Source: Methylobacterium sp. J-026 (GTDB lineage Bacteria > Pseudomonadota > Alphaproteobacteria > Rhizobiales > Beijerinckiaceae). From it: DNA of 64,000 nt. Made by a program: the position numbers and the translations under genes. Shown here in pieces: positions 27,415 to 41,396 of this stretch (the first letter of the stretch is position 1; every line of letters begins with the position of its first letter). A model generated the notes under the pieces. It saw only the letters and a list, made by a program, of their open reading frames with translations, searched no databases and was not told the origin of the DNA. The stretch covers positions 1 through 64,000 of the forward strand of contig NZ_JAKSYC010000117.1 in the NCBI RefSeq assembly GCF_022829585.1. Direction: 5' to 3'.

Positions 27415-27665
27415 GCGATCATCCCTCCGCTGTAGCGTCCGGCCCGGATCTCTCGCCAGATGTAGGCGACTTCTTCGCGGTTGGCACCCAGCCACGTCTG
27501 GATCGTCTTGAGTTTCGCGCGCGGCAGTTTCCCGCTGAGGACTTCTCCCGTGGCAATCGAAAGCTTGGCTTCTTGGCCGGCGAACAGCGCGTGCAGATGC
27601 GGAGGAAGATGATCGTTGAGAAATATCACGATCCGAACGCCCTCGACGATCGCGATGGCCGGCAT
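27411..27665 (-). CDS. DUF4160-family protein
   Basis: An 84-residue protein with the DUF4160 signature: IVIFLNDHLPPHLHALFAGQ, EAKLSIATGEVLSGKLPRAK and REEVAYIWREIR. The NDH-PPH-H pattern of histidines near residue 20 is typical of the family. Codon use looks less GC-biased than in the TCA genes around it, which would fit transfer into this locus. It overlaps DUF2442 by GTGA. Function is unknown; the pair may be a toxin-antitoxin-type unit. Confidence 0.85.
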   Translation of the reverse strand: MPAIAIVEGVRIVIFLNDHLPPHLHALFAGQEAKLSIATGEVLSGKLPRAKLKTIQTWLGANREEVAYIWREIRAGRYSGGMIA

Positions 27666-27709
27666 CGATCAGCCTTCTTCCGATCGATGCCGCGATCGCG
27701 GTTGCGCCC

Positions 27710-29044
27710 TTACAGATCCAGCACGAGCCGGGCCGGATCCTCCAGCGCTTCCTTCACCCGCACCAGGAAGGTCACGGCCTCCTTACCGTCGACGATGCGA
27801 TGGTCGTACGACAGGGCGAGGTACATCATCGGCCGCGCCTCGATCTTGCCGGCGCGGACCACCGGGCGCTCCTCGATGCGGTGCATGCCGAGGATGCCCG
27901 ATTGCGGGGCGTTGAGGATCGGGGTCGACATCAGCGAGCCGTAGATGCCGCCGTTGGTAATCGTGAAGGTGCCGCCCTGCATGTCCTCGATGGAGAGCTT
28001 GCCGTCCCGGGCCTTCTTGCCGAAGCCGGAGATCGTCTTCTCGATCCCGGCGATGGACAGGTCGTCGGCGTTCCGCACCACCGGCACGACCAGGCCCTTA
28101 TCGGTCCCGACCGCGATGCCGATGTGGTAGTAGTTCTTGTAGACGAGATCCTGCCCGTCGATCTCGGCATTGACCGCCGGCACGTCCCTGAGGGCGCCGA
28201 TCACCGCCTTGGTGAAGAAGCCCATGAAGCCGAGCTTCGTGCCGTGCTTCTTCTCGAAGATGTCCTTGTACTGGCTGCGCATCGCCATCACGGCCGACAT
28301 GTCGACGTCGTTGAACGTCGTCAACATCGCCGCCGTGTCCTGGGCGTCCTTGAGGCGGCGCGCGATGGTCTGGCGCAGCTTCGTCATGCGCACGCGCTCC
28401 TCGCGCGACGCATCGTCCGGCGCCGAGGGCGCACGCGGCAGGGCCGGGCGGGCCTCCTTGGCGGGGGCGGCCGGGGCCGGACCCTTGGCCAGGGCGCCGA
28501 GCATGTCGCCCTTCGTGACGCGGCCGTCCTTGCCCGAGCCGTTCACGCCCGACGGGTCGACACCCGACTCGCGGGCGAGCTTGGCCACCGCCGGGCCGTT
28601 GTCGCCGGTCGGGCGCTGCTGGGCCGCGGGGGACGCCGCGGCGCCGTGGTTGCCGTAGCCGGCCGACGATTCCTGCGCCGGAGCCTCGGCCTTGCCCGAG
28701 TCAGCCTTGCCCGTTTCGGCCTTCGGGGCCTCGCTCCGGCTCTCCGTCTTGGTCTCGGCGACCGCTTTCGGGGCCGCCGCCTTCTTGCCGCCGCCGGCCG
28801 CTGCGCCGGCCTCGACGATCGAGCCGAGCAGGGCGCCGGGCTCCACGGTCTCGCCGTCCTTGGCCAGGATCTCGCCGAGCTGGCCCGCCGCCGGGGCGTT
28901 GACCTCCAGGGTGACCTTGTCGGTCTCGAGTTCCACGATCGGCTCGTCGGCCGCGACCGTGTCGCCGGGCTTCTTGAACCAGCGGCCGATCGTGGCCTCG
29001 CTCACGGATTCGCCGAGCGTCGGGACGAGGATGTCGGTAGCCAT
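27710..29044 (-). CDS. odhB: Dihydrolipoyl succinyltransferase (E2 of OGDH)
   Basis: A 444-residue protein with one lipoyl domain (lipoyl Lys43 in [11 protein letters not shown]), an Ala/Pro/Lys-rich linker (~85-150), a small subunit-binding domain ([20 protein letters not shown]) and a catalytic domain ending in [18 protein letters not shown], which carries the active-site His. ATG at 29044 gives the family start [20 protein letters not shown]. It takes succinyl groups from SucA and passes them to CoA, with LpdA as E3. It lies 92 bases after sucA on the same strand. Confidence 0.97.
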   Translation of the reverse strand: MATDILVPTLGESVSEATIGRWFKKPGDTVAADEPIVELETDKVTLEVNAPAAGQLGEILAKDGETVEPGALLGSIVEAGAAAGGGKKAAAPKAVAETKTESRSEAPKAETGKADSGKAEAPAQESSAGYGNHGAAASPAAQQRPTGDNGPAVAKLARESGVDPSGVNGSGKDGRVTKGDMLGALAKGPAPAAPAKEARPALPRAPSAPDDASREERVRMTKLRQTIARRLKDAQDTAAMLTTFNDVDMSAVMAMRSQYKDIFEKKHGTKLGFMGFFTKAVIGALRDVPAVNAEIDGQDLVYKNYYHIGIAVGTDKGLVVPVVRNADDLSIAGIEKTISGFGKKARDGKLSIEDMQGGTFTITNGGIYGSLMSTPILNAPQSGILGMHRIEERPVVRAGKIEARPMMYLALSYDHRIVDGKEAVTFLVRVKEALEDPARLVLDL

Positions 29045-29136
29045 GTCGTTTCGCACTTCCGGATCGGTTGGGCCGTGCCGGACGGCCTGGAGAATGAGGC
29101 GGCGGCCCGGAGGGGTCGCCGCCGGGTCCCGAACGA

Positions 29137-32127
<2,991 letters not shown>

Positions 32128-32207
32128 GGTCCGTCCATCCTGTCGCGCGGGCAGCGTCCCTGCCCTCCCGGCTCTCCGTCAGCGGCGCGGATCGCCTCAA
32201 ACCGAAA

Positions 32208-32227
32208 CGGGGCGGGAAACCGCCCCG
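32208..32227 (-). terminator. GAAA-capped hairpin between sucCD and sucA
   Basis: An 8-bp G+C stem (32208-32215 with 32220-32227) closed by a GAAA tetraloop; read on the minus strand it is followed by a T-containing tract (TTTCGGTTT). It probably lowers or ends transcription from sucCD before sucA. Confidence 0.6.
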
Positions 32228-32261
32228 CTGTGTCGCACTCGGTATCTCCCATATGGGAGGC

Positions 32262-32280
32262 GCGGCCCTGCGAGGGCCGC
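32262..32280 (-). terminator. Hairpin just after sucD
   Basis: A perfect 8-bp stem (32262-32269 with 32273-32280) starts 17 bases beyond the sucD stop. Together with the 14-base palindrome CTCCCATATGGGAG near 32246-32259 and the next hairpin, it makes a cluster of three stems in one short gap. Confidence 0.5.
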
Positions 32281-32297
32281 AACGCAGGCGCGCGGCC

Positions 32298-33182
<885 letters not shown>

Positions 33183-33184
33183 GG

Positions 33185-34381
33185 TCAGGCTCCCTTCACG
33201 GCGGCGACGATCTTCTGCGCGGCGTCGTCGAGGTCGTCCGCCGGGATCACGTTCAGGCCGGAGTTCCGGATGATCGCCTTGCCCTCCTCGACGTTGGTGC
33301 CTTCGAGGCGCACCACCAGCGGCACCTGAAGGCCCACCGCCTTCACGGCCGCGATCACACCGTTGGCGATCACGTCGCACTTCATGATCCCGCCGAAGAT
33401 GTTGACGAGGATCCCCTTCACCTGCGGATCGGCGGTGATGATCTTGAACGCCGCCGTGACCTTCTCTTCCGAGGCGCCGCCGCCGACATCCAGGAAGTTC
33501 GCCGGGCTCTCGCCATAGAGCTTGATGATGTCGAGCGTCGCCATTGCCAGCCCGGCGCCGTTGACCATGCAGCCGATCGTGCCGTCCAGTGCGATGTAGG
33601 CGAGGTCGTATTTCGACGCCTCGATCTCCTTGGCGTCCTCCTCGGTCTCATCCCGCAGCGCGACGATGTCGGCGTGCTTGTAGAGCGCGTTCGAGTCGAA
33701 CGAGATCTTGGCGTCGAGGCACTTCAGGTGGCCGTCGGCGGTGAGCACCAGCGGATTGATCTCCAGCATGCTCATGTCCTTGGACACGAACGCCGCGTAG
33801 AGTTTTTCCGTCAGCGAGGCCGCTTCCTTGGCCTGGGCGCCGGTGAGGCCCAGCGCCTTGGCGACCGCGCGGCCGTGATGGGGCATGACGCCGGTGGCCG
33901 GATCGACGGCGATCGTGTGGATCTTCTCGGGCGTGTCGTGGGCGACCGCCTCGATATCCATGCCACCCTCGGTCGAGACGACGAAGGCGACGCCGCCGGT
34001 GACGCGGTCGACCAGCATCGAGATGTAGAACTCTTCGGCGATCTGGGCGCCTTCCTCGATGTAGAGGCGGTTGACCTGCTTGCCGGCCGGGCCGGTCTGG
34101 ATCGTCACCAGGGTCTGGCCGAGCATCTCGCCGGCATATTGCTTGACCTCGTCGATCGATTTGGTGACGCGCACCCCGCCCTTGGCGCCCTCGGGGGCGC
34201 CCTTGAACGTGCCCTTGCCGCGCCCGCCCGCGTGGATCTGGCTCTTCACCACCCAGACCGGGCCGCCGAGTTCCTTGGCGGCGGCCTCGGCCTCCGACGG
34301 ATTGAAGATCGGCACGCCGCGGGAGACGGGCAGGCCGAACTCCTTCAGCACGGCCTTGGCCTGGTATTCGTGGATGTTCAT
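33185..34381 (-). CDS. sucC: Succinyl-CoA synthetase, beta subunit
   Basis: A 398-residue ATP-grasp protein. It starts [19 protein letters not shown], has [16 protein letters not shown] (nucleotide binding), [12 protein letters not shown] (metal site), [17 protein letters not shown] and [19 protein letters not shown]. It binds the nucleotide and pairs with SucD. Its position after mdh on the same strand fits the alphaproteobacterial mdh-sucCDAB order. Confidence 0.98.
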   Translation of the reverse strand: MNIHEYQAKAVLKEFGLPVSRGVPIFNPSEAEAAAKELGGPVWVVKSQIHAGGRGKGTFKGAPEGAKGGVRVTKSIDEVKQYAGEMLGQTLVTIQTGPAGKQVNRLYIEEGAQIAEEFYISMLVDRVTGGVAFVVSTEGGMDIEAVAHDTPEKIHTIAVDPATGVMPHHGRAVAKALGLTGAQAKEAASLTEKLYAAFVSKDMSMLEINPLVLTADGHLKCLDAKISFDSNALYKHADIVALRDETEEDAKEIEASKYDLAYIALDGTIGCMVNGAGLAMATLDIIKLYGESPANFLDVGGGASEEKVTAAFKIITADPQVKGILVNIFGGIMKCDVIANGVIAAVKAVGLQVPLVVRLEGTNVEEGKAIIRNSGLNVIPADDLDDAAQKIVAAVKGA

Positions 34382-34399
34382 CGGGACCTCGTGGGGGAG

Positions 34400-34491
34400 G
34401 AGCGAATAGGGAATAGCGAGTAGCGAATAGTTCGAGTGGAGCGAGCAGACCGCCGGGGCCCTATTCGCTACTCCCTATTCGCTATTCGCTC
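34400..34491. repeat. Inverted repeat built from GCGAATA heptads
   Basis: Two 31-base arms (34400-34430 and 34461-34491) are reverse complements except at two positions. Each arm is a tandem of four 7-base units of the GCGAATA type (left: GCGAATA, GGGAATA, GCGAGTA, GCGAATA). The 30-base loop is GC-rich. It fills most of the 114-base mdh-sucC gap. The RNA could form a long stem that terminates mdh, or protect or process the transcript; otherwise it is a dispersed repeat. Confidence 0.85.
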
Positions 34492-34495
34492 AGAA

Positions 34496-35863
<1,368 letters not shown>

Positions 35864-36439
35864 TCAGAGAATGCCGGAGCGCAGCACCCGCTGGATCGCA
35901 TGGATCACCGCCCCGAACCGCGCCTCGATCAGGTCGCGGGGCACTTCGGCATCGTGCTGGATCGCCAGGGGATGGGTGAAGCGGTAGCTGGCGTCGAAGA
36001 TGTAGGCGATCGCCCGCTCCCGGTCGCGGGCCGAGAAGATCCCCGAGGTGATCCCCTCCTCGACCACGCGCTCCACCAGGCTGCGCAGGCGCACGCGGTG
36101 CCGCCGGGCGATGGGCCGGGCCGACACGGTGGCGTCGAGATGGACGGCGAAGAGGTTCGGCTCGTCGACCAGCGCGTCCCGCTGGACCGTGGCCAAAGCC
36201 GTGAGCAGGCGCTCGATCTTGTCGTCGGCGGGGTCGGGTGCGTCGGCGATGCCAGCGAGCCGCGCCTCGACTTCGCGGAGCCATCGCCCCGCCACCGCGT
36301 CGAGGAGCGCGTCCTTCGACGGGAAGTAGCGGTAGACGTTGGCGTGGGTCATGCCCGCCTCGGCGGCCACGGCCACGACGGTCACGCGTTTGGGGCCGAG
36401 CCGCGAGAGGTGCTCGGTGGCGATGCCCAGGAGCCGCAC
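35864..36439 (-). CDS. TetR-family transcription regulator
   Basis: A 191-residue regulator. The DNA-binding part is VVAVAAEAGMTHANVYRYFPSKDALLDAV, a standard TetR helix-turn-helix, and the rest is a helical ligand and dimer domain. GTG at 36439 is the only usable start close to the HTH, though the frame stays open and protein-like for about 50 codons further up (KEEALSAKAKLSVADVAE...) without ATG, GTG or TTG. A start missing because of a frameshift or a rare codon is possible. Target genes are unknown. Confidence 0.8.
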   Translation of the reverse strand: MRLLGIATEHLSRLGPKRVTVVAVAAEAGMTHANVYRYFPSKDALLDAVAGRWLREVEARLAGIADAPDPADDKIERLLTALATVQRDALVDEPNLFAVHLDATVSARPIARRHRVRLRSLVERVVEEGITSGIFSARDRERAIAYIFDASYRFTHPLAIQHDAEVPRDLIEARFGAVIHAIQRVLRSGIL

Positions 36440-36790
36440 GTCGGCCGCGACCGGCGCGCGGGGGCGGGTTCCCGGAGTCGCGTCGGCACCCTCCCGAAGG
36501 GGGCCGGACTCGGCGACATCGGCGACGGAGAGTTTGGCCTTGGCGCTGAGCGCCTCCTCCTTACATCCGTCCGATTCTGGCTTGAGGAATGGAAGCGGAA
36601 GGCGGGAAGTGGACAGGTGGTAGGGCGAGACGGACCCCCATCATACCGGCTGAAGCGTCCCGGCGCTTCGCGTTGACGTTACGGCTTCCCCCCGGGAGCC
36701 CGGTTACCTCAGCGGATTAAGACCGCTTAAACACACCTATGTGTCAGTTTGCCTTGAGAAGGCAACAAATTTTTCTCGTTATCACCTGCC
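36440..36790. other. Gap between tetR-type and gloB genes
   Basis: The part from 36440 to about 36620 remains open in the tetR frame as described there. AAGGAGG at about 36569-36575 (minus strand) looks like a ribosome site, but no good start codon follows in that frame. TTAA-N6-TTAA at 36717-36730 misses the CtrA spacing by one base. I see no other gene. Confidence 0.35.
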
Positions 36791-37567
36791 TCAGAAGCGG
36801 TTCTTCCACGCTCTTAAAGCGACAAACACGGTTTCAGGGTCGCTTTCGGGTGGCATATCGACGGCCTTGGCGAGGGCCGGGACTGCGCTGCGCAGGAAGG
36901 GATTGGTCGCCCGTTCCGCTTCCATGGTCGACGGGATGAGGAAGCGGCCCTCCGTTTTCGCCCGCTCGGCCTCGGCGTATCGGGCCTTCAGATCCGAATT
37001 GTCCGGGTCGGCCGCCAGCGCGAAGCGGGCGTTGGCGAGTACGTAGTCGTGACCGCTGTAGACCTGCGCGCTGCCGGGCAGGTCGTCGAAGCGGCGCAGC
37101 GACCGGTAGAGGGTCTCGGGCGGGCTCTCCATGACCCGGCCGCAGCCGAGGGTGAACAGCGTGTCGCCGGCGCAGACGATGCCGGCCTCGGCGAACCAGT
37201 AGGTGACATGATCGGCGCAGTGGCCCGGCGTCTCCCAGACCCGGGCTTCCAGACCGCCGACCCGTACCGTGTCGCCCTCCCGGACGGCGACATCCACCAG
37301 CGGGACCGCATCGCCGGCCTTGGCGGGGGCCACGACTCGGGCGCCGGTGGCCCGCTTCACCGCCGGGATGCCCTCGACGTGGTCGCCGTGCCGGTGGGTC
37401 ACGAGGATGTCGGTGAGCCGCCATCCGGTCTCATCGAGCGCCTTCAGGACCGGACCGGCCTCGGGCACGTCGATCGCCGCGCAGGCCCCGGTGGCGGGGT
37501 CGCGAATCAGGACGCCGATATTGTCGCTGCGGCACAGGAAGGTGCGGATCTCGGTCTCGGCGGCCAT
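36791..37567 (-). CDS. gloB: Hydroxyacylglutathione hydrolase (glyoxalase II)
   Basis: A 258-residue MBL-fold hydrolase. The metal site THRHGDHVEG (HxHxDH), WETPGHCADHV and CAGDTLFTLGCGR, SGHDYVLANARFALA and a basic C-terminal region are in GloB order. It hydrolyses S-lactoylglutathione in methylglyoxal removal. ATG at 37567 gives the normal family length. A methyltransferase gene is divergent with a 140-base shared promoter gap, an arrangement common in alphaproteobacteria. Confidence 0.93.
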   Translation of the reverse strand: MAAETEIRTFLCRSDNIGVLIRDPATGACAAIDVPEAGPVLKALDETGWRLTDILVTHRHGDHVEGIPAVKRATGARVVAPAKAGDAVPLVDVAVREGDTVRVGGLEARVWETPGHCADHVTYWFAEAGIVCAGDTLFTLGCGRVMESPPETLYRSLRRFDDLPGSAQVYSGHDYVLANARFALAADPDNSDLKARYAEAERAKTEGRFLIPSTMEAERATNPFLRSAVPALAKAVDMPPESDPETVFVALRAWKNRF

Positions 37568-37707
37568 CGGACGGGATCTCCTCGGGGCGCAAACGCTGTC
37601 GCCGTGAACAGGTGGCCGAGCGGCCGGGTTCCGTTCACGCTTGCCGCGCGCGGTCCGGGTCACCATTGAGTACGGCACCCGTTCCCGGTTCGGTAACCTG
37701 CTTCTCC

Positions 37708-38442
37708 ATGCGTCTCGACGTCAACGGCTTGCGGGCCTTCTACGCCAGCCCCCTGGGCCGCACGACGCATCGCGTGGTCGGCCGCACGCTCCACGAGTTC
37801 CTCGGCTCGGTCTCGGGCCTGCGGGTGCTCGGGATCGGCTACGCCACGCCGTATCTGAGCCCGGTCCACTGCATCGCCGAGCGCACCCTCGCCTTCATGC
37901 CGACGAGCCAGGGTGTCGTGAACTGGCCTGCGAGCGGCCGATCCTGCACGGCGCTGGCCGATCCGACCATGATGCCGCTGCCCGAATCCGCCGTCGACCG
38001 GATCCTCCTGATTCATGCCCTGGAGGCGGTCGAGAGCCCCACGGAGCTGCTTCAGGAGGTGTGGCGCACCCTCACCCCGGGCGGGCGGATGATCCTGGTG
38101 GTGCCGAACCGGCGCGGCGTCTGGGCGCGGCGCGAGGCGACACCCTTCGGCCATGGCCAGCCCTACAGCCGCTCGCAGCTCGGGCGGCTGATGCGCGATA
38201 CCCTGTTCTCGCCGGTGAGCTGGGCCGAGACGCTGTACATGCCGCCGGTGCGCTCGCGGCCGATGCTGCGCACCGGCCCGGCCTGGGAGTGGATCGGTAC
38301 CAGCCTGTCCCTGCCCTTCGCCGGATTGCACGTGGTCGACGCGACGAAGCAGCTCTACCGGCCGATCACGGTGCGTCAGGTCCGGCGCGCCCGCCGCCTC
38401 GCCCCGGCCCGGGTCCTGGTCCCGGCGCCCGCCCCGGGTTGA
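37708..38442 (+). CDS. Class I SAM-dependent methyltransferase
   Basis: A 244-residue methyltransferase. The N-terminal VSGLRVLGIGYATPYLSPV is the SAM-binding strand-loop, and MMPLPESAVDRILLIHALEA followed by LTPGGRMILVVPNRRGVWARRE follows the UbiE-type order of motifs, though the glycine-rich loop is unusual. Its target (small molecule or protein) is not known. ATG at 37708 is used; upstream codons are not family-like. It is divergent from gloB, where related pairs are conserved in alphaproteobacteria. Confidence 0.85.
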   Translation: MRLDVNGLRAFYASPLGRTTHRVVGRTLHEFLGSVSGLRVLGIGYATPYLSPVHCIAERTLAFMPTSQGVVNWPASGRSCTALADPTMMPLPESAVDRILLIHALEAVESPTELLQEVWRTLTPGGRMILVVPNRRGVWARREATPFGHGQPYSRSQLGRLMRDTLFSPVSWAETLYMPPVRSRPMLRTGPAWEWIGTSLSLPFAGLHVVDATKQLYRPITVRQVRRARRLAPARVLVPAPAPG

Positions 38443-38549
38443 TCCCGGCGCCGCGGCGATGCCTGTCGTGGCTGTCGTCGTCGGTGCAAAGCCGGTGGCC
38501 AGCCTTCGGGCCGATGCTTTAGGAGGACGCGCAACGCGGACGGGTCCGG

Positions 38550-39263
38550 ATGAGCATCGATTTCACCCTCCAGCAGTTCCTGCTCGCCCTCTCGGGGCTG
38601 ATCGCGATCGTGAACCCGATCGGCGGCGCCTTCATCTTCGCGCAGGTGACCAGCATCTACAGCCACGCCGAGCGGGTGCTGCTGTCGCGCCGGATCGGCG
38701 TCTACGCCGCGCTGGTGATGCTCGGCGCCCTCTGGGCCGGCACGCCGATCCTCAACTTCTTCGGCGTGACCCTGGGGGCCCTGCGCGTCGCCGGCGGCCT
38801 GGTGGTGATGTCGTCGGCCTGGACCCAGCTCAATCGGCCGGAGGCGCGGGAGGCGCGCAAGCAGGCCGAGGCGTCGGGCTCGGGGGGGCGCGGCGCGGCC
38901 GCCCCGGGGTCCCCGGCGGAGCAGGGGCCGGGCGTTCTCTCGGAGATCGCCTTCTTCCCGTTGACCCTGCCGTTCACCACCGGACCGGGCACGATCGCGG
39001 TCGCGATCACCCTGGGGGCGAACCGGCCCGGGCCCTATGCCGAGCGCCTCGGCTTCTATCTCGGCGTGACGCTGGCGGCCCTCGTGGTCGCCGGGGCGGT
39101 GGCCCTCCTCTACGCCTCGGCCGACCGGGTGGTGGCGCTCCTCGGCCCGGCCCGCGCCCGGGTGACCGGGCGCCTGTTCGCCTTCCTGCTGCTGTGCGTC
39201 GGCACGCAGATCCTGCTCAACGGCCTCGCCGACGTGCTCGGACCGCTGCTGTCGGCGCGATGA
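38550..39263 (+). CDS. MarC-family membrane protein
   Basis: A 237-residue protein with six membrane helices. The family start FLLALSGLIAIVNPIGGAFIF (residues 10-30) and the central FPLTLPFTTGPGTIAVAITLG are hallmarks of MarC/UPF0056. A Gly/Ala/Ser-rich linker (about residues 108-130) separates the two halves. MarC proteins were once linked to multiple antibiotic resistance but have no confirmed transport substrate. It is followed, convergently, by a DoxX-like gene 26 bases away. Confidence 0.9.
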   Translation: MSIDFTLQQFLLALSGLIAIVNPIGGAFIFAQVTSIYSHAERVLLSRRIGVYAALVMLGALWAGTPILNFFGVTLGALRVAGGLVVMSSAWTQLNRPEAREARKQAEASGSGGRGAAAPGSPAEQGPGVLSEIAFFPLTLPFTTGPGTIAVAITLGANRPGPYAERLGFYLGVTLAALVVAGAVALLYASADRVVALLGPARARVTGRLFAFLLLCVGTQILLNGLADVLGPLLSAR

Positions 39264-39288
39264 GGCCGGGCGTCACGAGGGGCGCCTG

Positions 39289-40341
39289 TCAGATCACCGG
39301 CATCGTGCCGAGCCCGCCGAACAGGGCGGCGTGGCCCACGTAGTAGAGGAACAGGAAGGCCGCGAGCGCCGCGCCGTACCAGGCCGGCGCCAGGAGTACC
39401 TGCCGCACGCGCACCGGGACCCGGACATCGTCGGCGGCGATCGCCAGGAGCACCACGATGATCCCGGAATGGCCGATCGCGTCCACCTTGCCGAACTCGA
39501 CGATCGCCGAGACGAAGATCGCCGCCAGGATGATGGCTGCGCTGCGCCGGACCAGGGGCGTCCAGGCCAGGGCGAAGGCCAGGGTGAACTCGATGACGCC
39601 GGCGGCCTGCATGAACAGTTCGGGGGTCGCGCCCATGGTCATCTGCGGCTTGGCGGCGAGCAGCGGCGCCGACCATTCCGGATAGGCCCACTTCTCGATG
39701 GACGCCCACATCAGGGTGATCGCGGCGGACCAGCGCACGATGTCCAGGGGGCGGATCCCGAAGGGTTTTAGGCCGAGTCCCTGCGCGATCAGGTAGGCGG
39801 CGATGCCCAGGAAGATCGGATAATCCGCAAGGTGGAAGAGCCCATATTGCGCGGTGGCGTAGCTGAACAGGAAGACGAGGCCCAGCCCGGTGATCGGCAT
39901 CGTCCGGCGCCAGATCAGGCAGGCCGCCAGCGCGAGCTGAAGCCAAGGGATCCAGGCCACGTCGGTCTTCAGCTCCGGGGTCAGGATGATGCCGCCGAGG
40001 TCGAAGAGCGAGACCAGGAAGAAACCCAGCGTGGCGCGGACCAGGAGCTCGGTGTCGATGCGGATCCGCGTGGTCACGCGGTCGAGGGCGTTGAGCAGGG
40101 CGCCCCCGAGGGGCGTGCCCTCGGCCAGGCATCCGAACATGAGGCAGAGAAGGGCGAGCCCGGTCAGCCACTCGAAATTCAGACAGAGCACCTGCTCGAG
40201 ACCCTGCGGCTGCCCGGCCACGTCGTAGGCGCAGAACCATTTGACATGGGCCTCGGCTGCACCCGTCGCGGCGAGGGTCAGGGGCCCCGAGAGGCCGAGG
40301 GCGCAGGCGACCGATCGCGACGTTTTTCTGGATGCTGGCAT
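39289..40341 (-). CDS. DoxX-like membrane protein with signal peptide
   Basis: A 350-residue protein with a cleavable signal (CALGLSGPLTLAATG, then AAEA) followed by mature HVKWFCAYDVAGQPQG, then about eight membrane helices. Features include ITLMWASIEKWAYPEW and MGATPELFMQAAGVIEFTLA, which resemble DoxX/DoxD-type helices. The mature start with a His-Val-Lys-Trp-Phe-Cys and a later Cys could bind a metal or form a disulfide, but this is a guess. ATG at 40341 gives the signal peptide; upstream in-frame residues lack one. Function unknown. Confidence 0.72.
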   Translation of the reverse strand: MPASRKTSRSVACALGLSGPLTLAATGAAEAHVKWFCAYDVAGQPQGLEQVLCLNFEWLTGLALLCLMFGCLAEGTPLGGALLNALDRVTTRIRIDTELLVRATLGFFLVSLFDLGGIILTPELKTDVAWIPWLQLALAACLIWRRTMPITGLGLVFLFSYATAQYGLFHLADYPIFLGIAAYLIAQGLGLKPFGIRPLDIVRWSAAITLMWASIEKWAYPEWSAPLLAAKPQMTMGATPELFMQAAGVIEFTLAFALAWTPLVRRSAAIILAAIFVSAIVEFGKVDAIGHSGIIVVLLAIAADDVRVPVRVRQVLLAPAWYGAALAAFLFLYYVGHAALFGGLGTMPVI

Positions 40342-41396
40342 TGAGCCCTCGTCGCTGCGCAACGACACCGTGGTTACCGGACTACTTAAATATCTCCGTC
40401 GGATTTTAGCCAATGGTTTGTTAACGAATGTGAGTGGACGGTTAACGCTGTGGATTCTGCTTAGGTAGCTTCGCATTCCGCCATCGCTGCCCCGTGCGTC
40501 GGAGCGGCGGCGATGGCGCGTCTGGGGGCTCGCACCGGACCCCCCGAAGTCCCGGCGCCGGTCCGGGCTGTCCCGCTCGTCGGCTCCCCACGTGACCGCT
40601 TGATCGTGCCGGCGGCGTCCGAGGCCCGGCCATCGTCCGCCTCAGAGACGCCCCGCGACCGCGGATCCGATTAAGTCCGCCCCGGTCCGGGCGCTCGGCC
40701 GCGCGCTACCGCAACTTCAACATGACTATTCGTACAATATTCAGACATTTTTTGTGAATCATTTCAATCTTTGGGCGGGCAAGTTGTGTTTTCAGACGCT
40801 TATGTCGGCTAAGTTTTAGTAATAAGCAGCAAATAAAGGCTGAGATTGATTCGTTAATGTTTAGGCTGTAGCGGGAAAAAGCCTTCTGAGACGGGATCAC
40901 GGAGCTCGCAGGGTATGCGGCCTTATACGGGATCTTGGCCGGACTTAAACGTTGGCGAGATGAACTTGGGCCAGATAAACTTGCGCGGGTTAAAACCTCC
41001 GGCCGGGCCGCTGTCGACAGGGGCGGAGCGATCCTGTGCACGCCGCGCGGAGGGACGCCATTTCGACGCCCGGCGCATCGCGTGGCCCGTGAAGGCCGCG
41101 CGACAGCCCATTGCAGCGCCATTGCCCGGCCGGATCCCCCGCCCGGCTCCCGTCGGCGACCTCCCGGTGACCGGCATAGGGCGGCTCGTCCCTCCCCCGC
41201 CGGCCCGCGGGGCGAATCATCGAGAGCTGCGATGGCCGCCTCGGGCGCGGCCCGGGAGGCCCGCATGACCCGCTCGACCCCGCGCAGGCGGCCCGCGGGC
41301 CCGGGCGCATCGCTTCAATCCTGACATCCCCGCAGGACCGGTCCCCGGCGCCCCGGCGCGCGGAGGCCGCCCTGCCCCATCAGCAAGGAGTTATCC
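40342..41396. other. Gene-poor kilobase with an AT-rich island
   Basis: About 1,050 bases without a convincing gene. Two GTTAAC sites (near 40421 and 40440) lie upstream of the DoxX-like start. From about 40720 to 40900 the sequence is strikingly AT-rich for this genome. At 40915-41000 the plus strand reads DLNVGEMNLGQINLRG, which fits three pentapeptide-repeat units, but the frame has no clear gene structure. The ParA-like gene follows directly. The stretch may be the remains of a lost gene. Confidence 0.45.

Noticed and set aside
36717..36730. TTAA-N6-TTAA, a possible second CtrA site
   Set aside because: The spacing is six and not seven bases, and it lies downstream of gloB with no matching promoter.
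40706..41266. A 186-codon minus-strand frame over the AT-rich island
   Set aside because: Its N-terminal part is GC-driven shadow sequence and its tail is AT-rich with no domain; there is no ribosome site.
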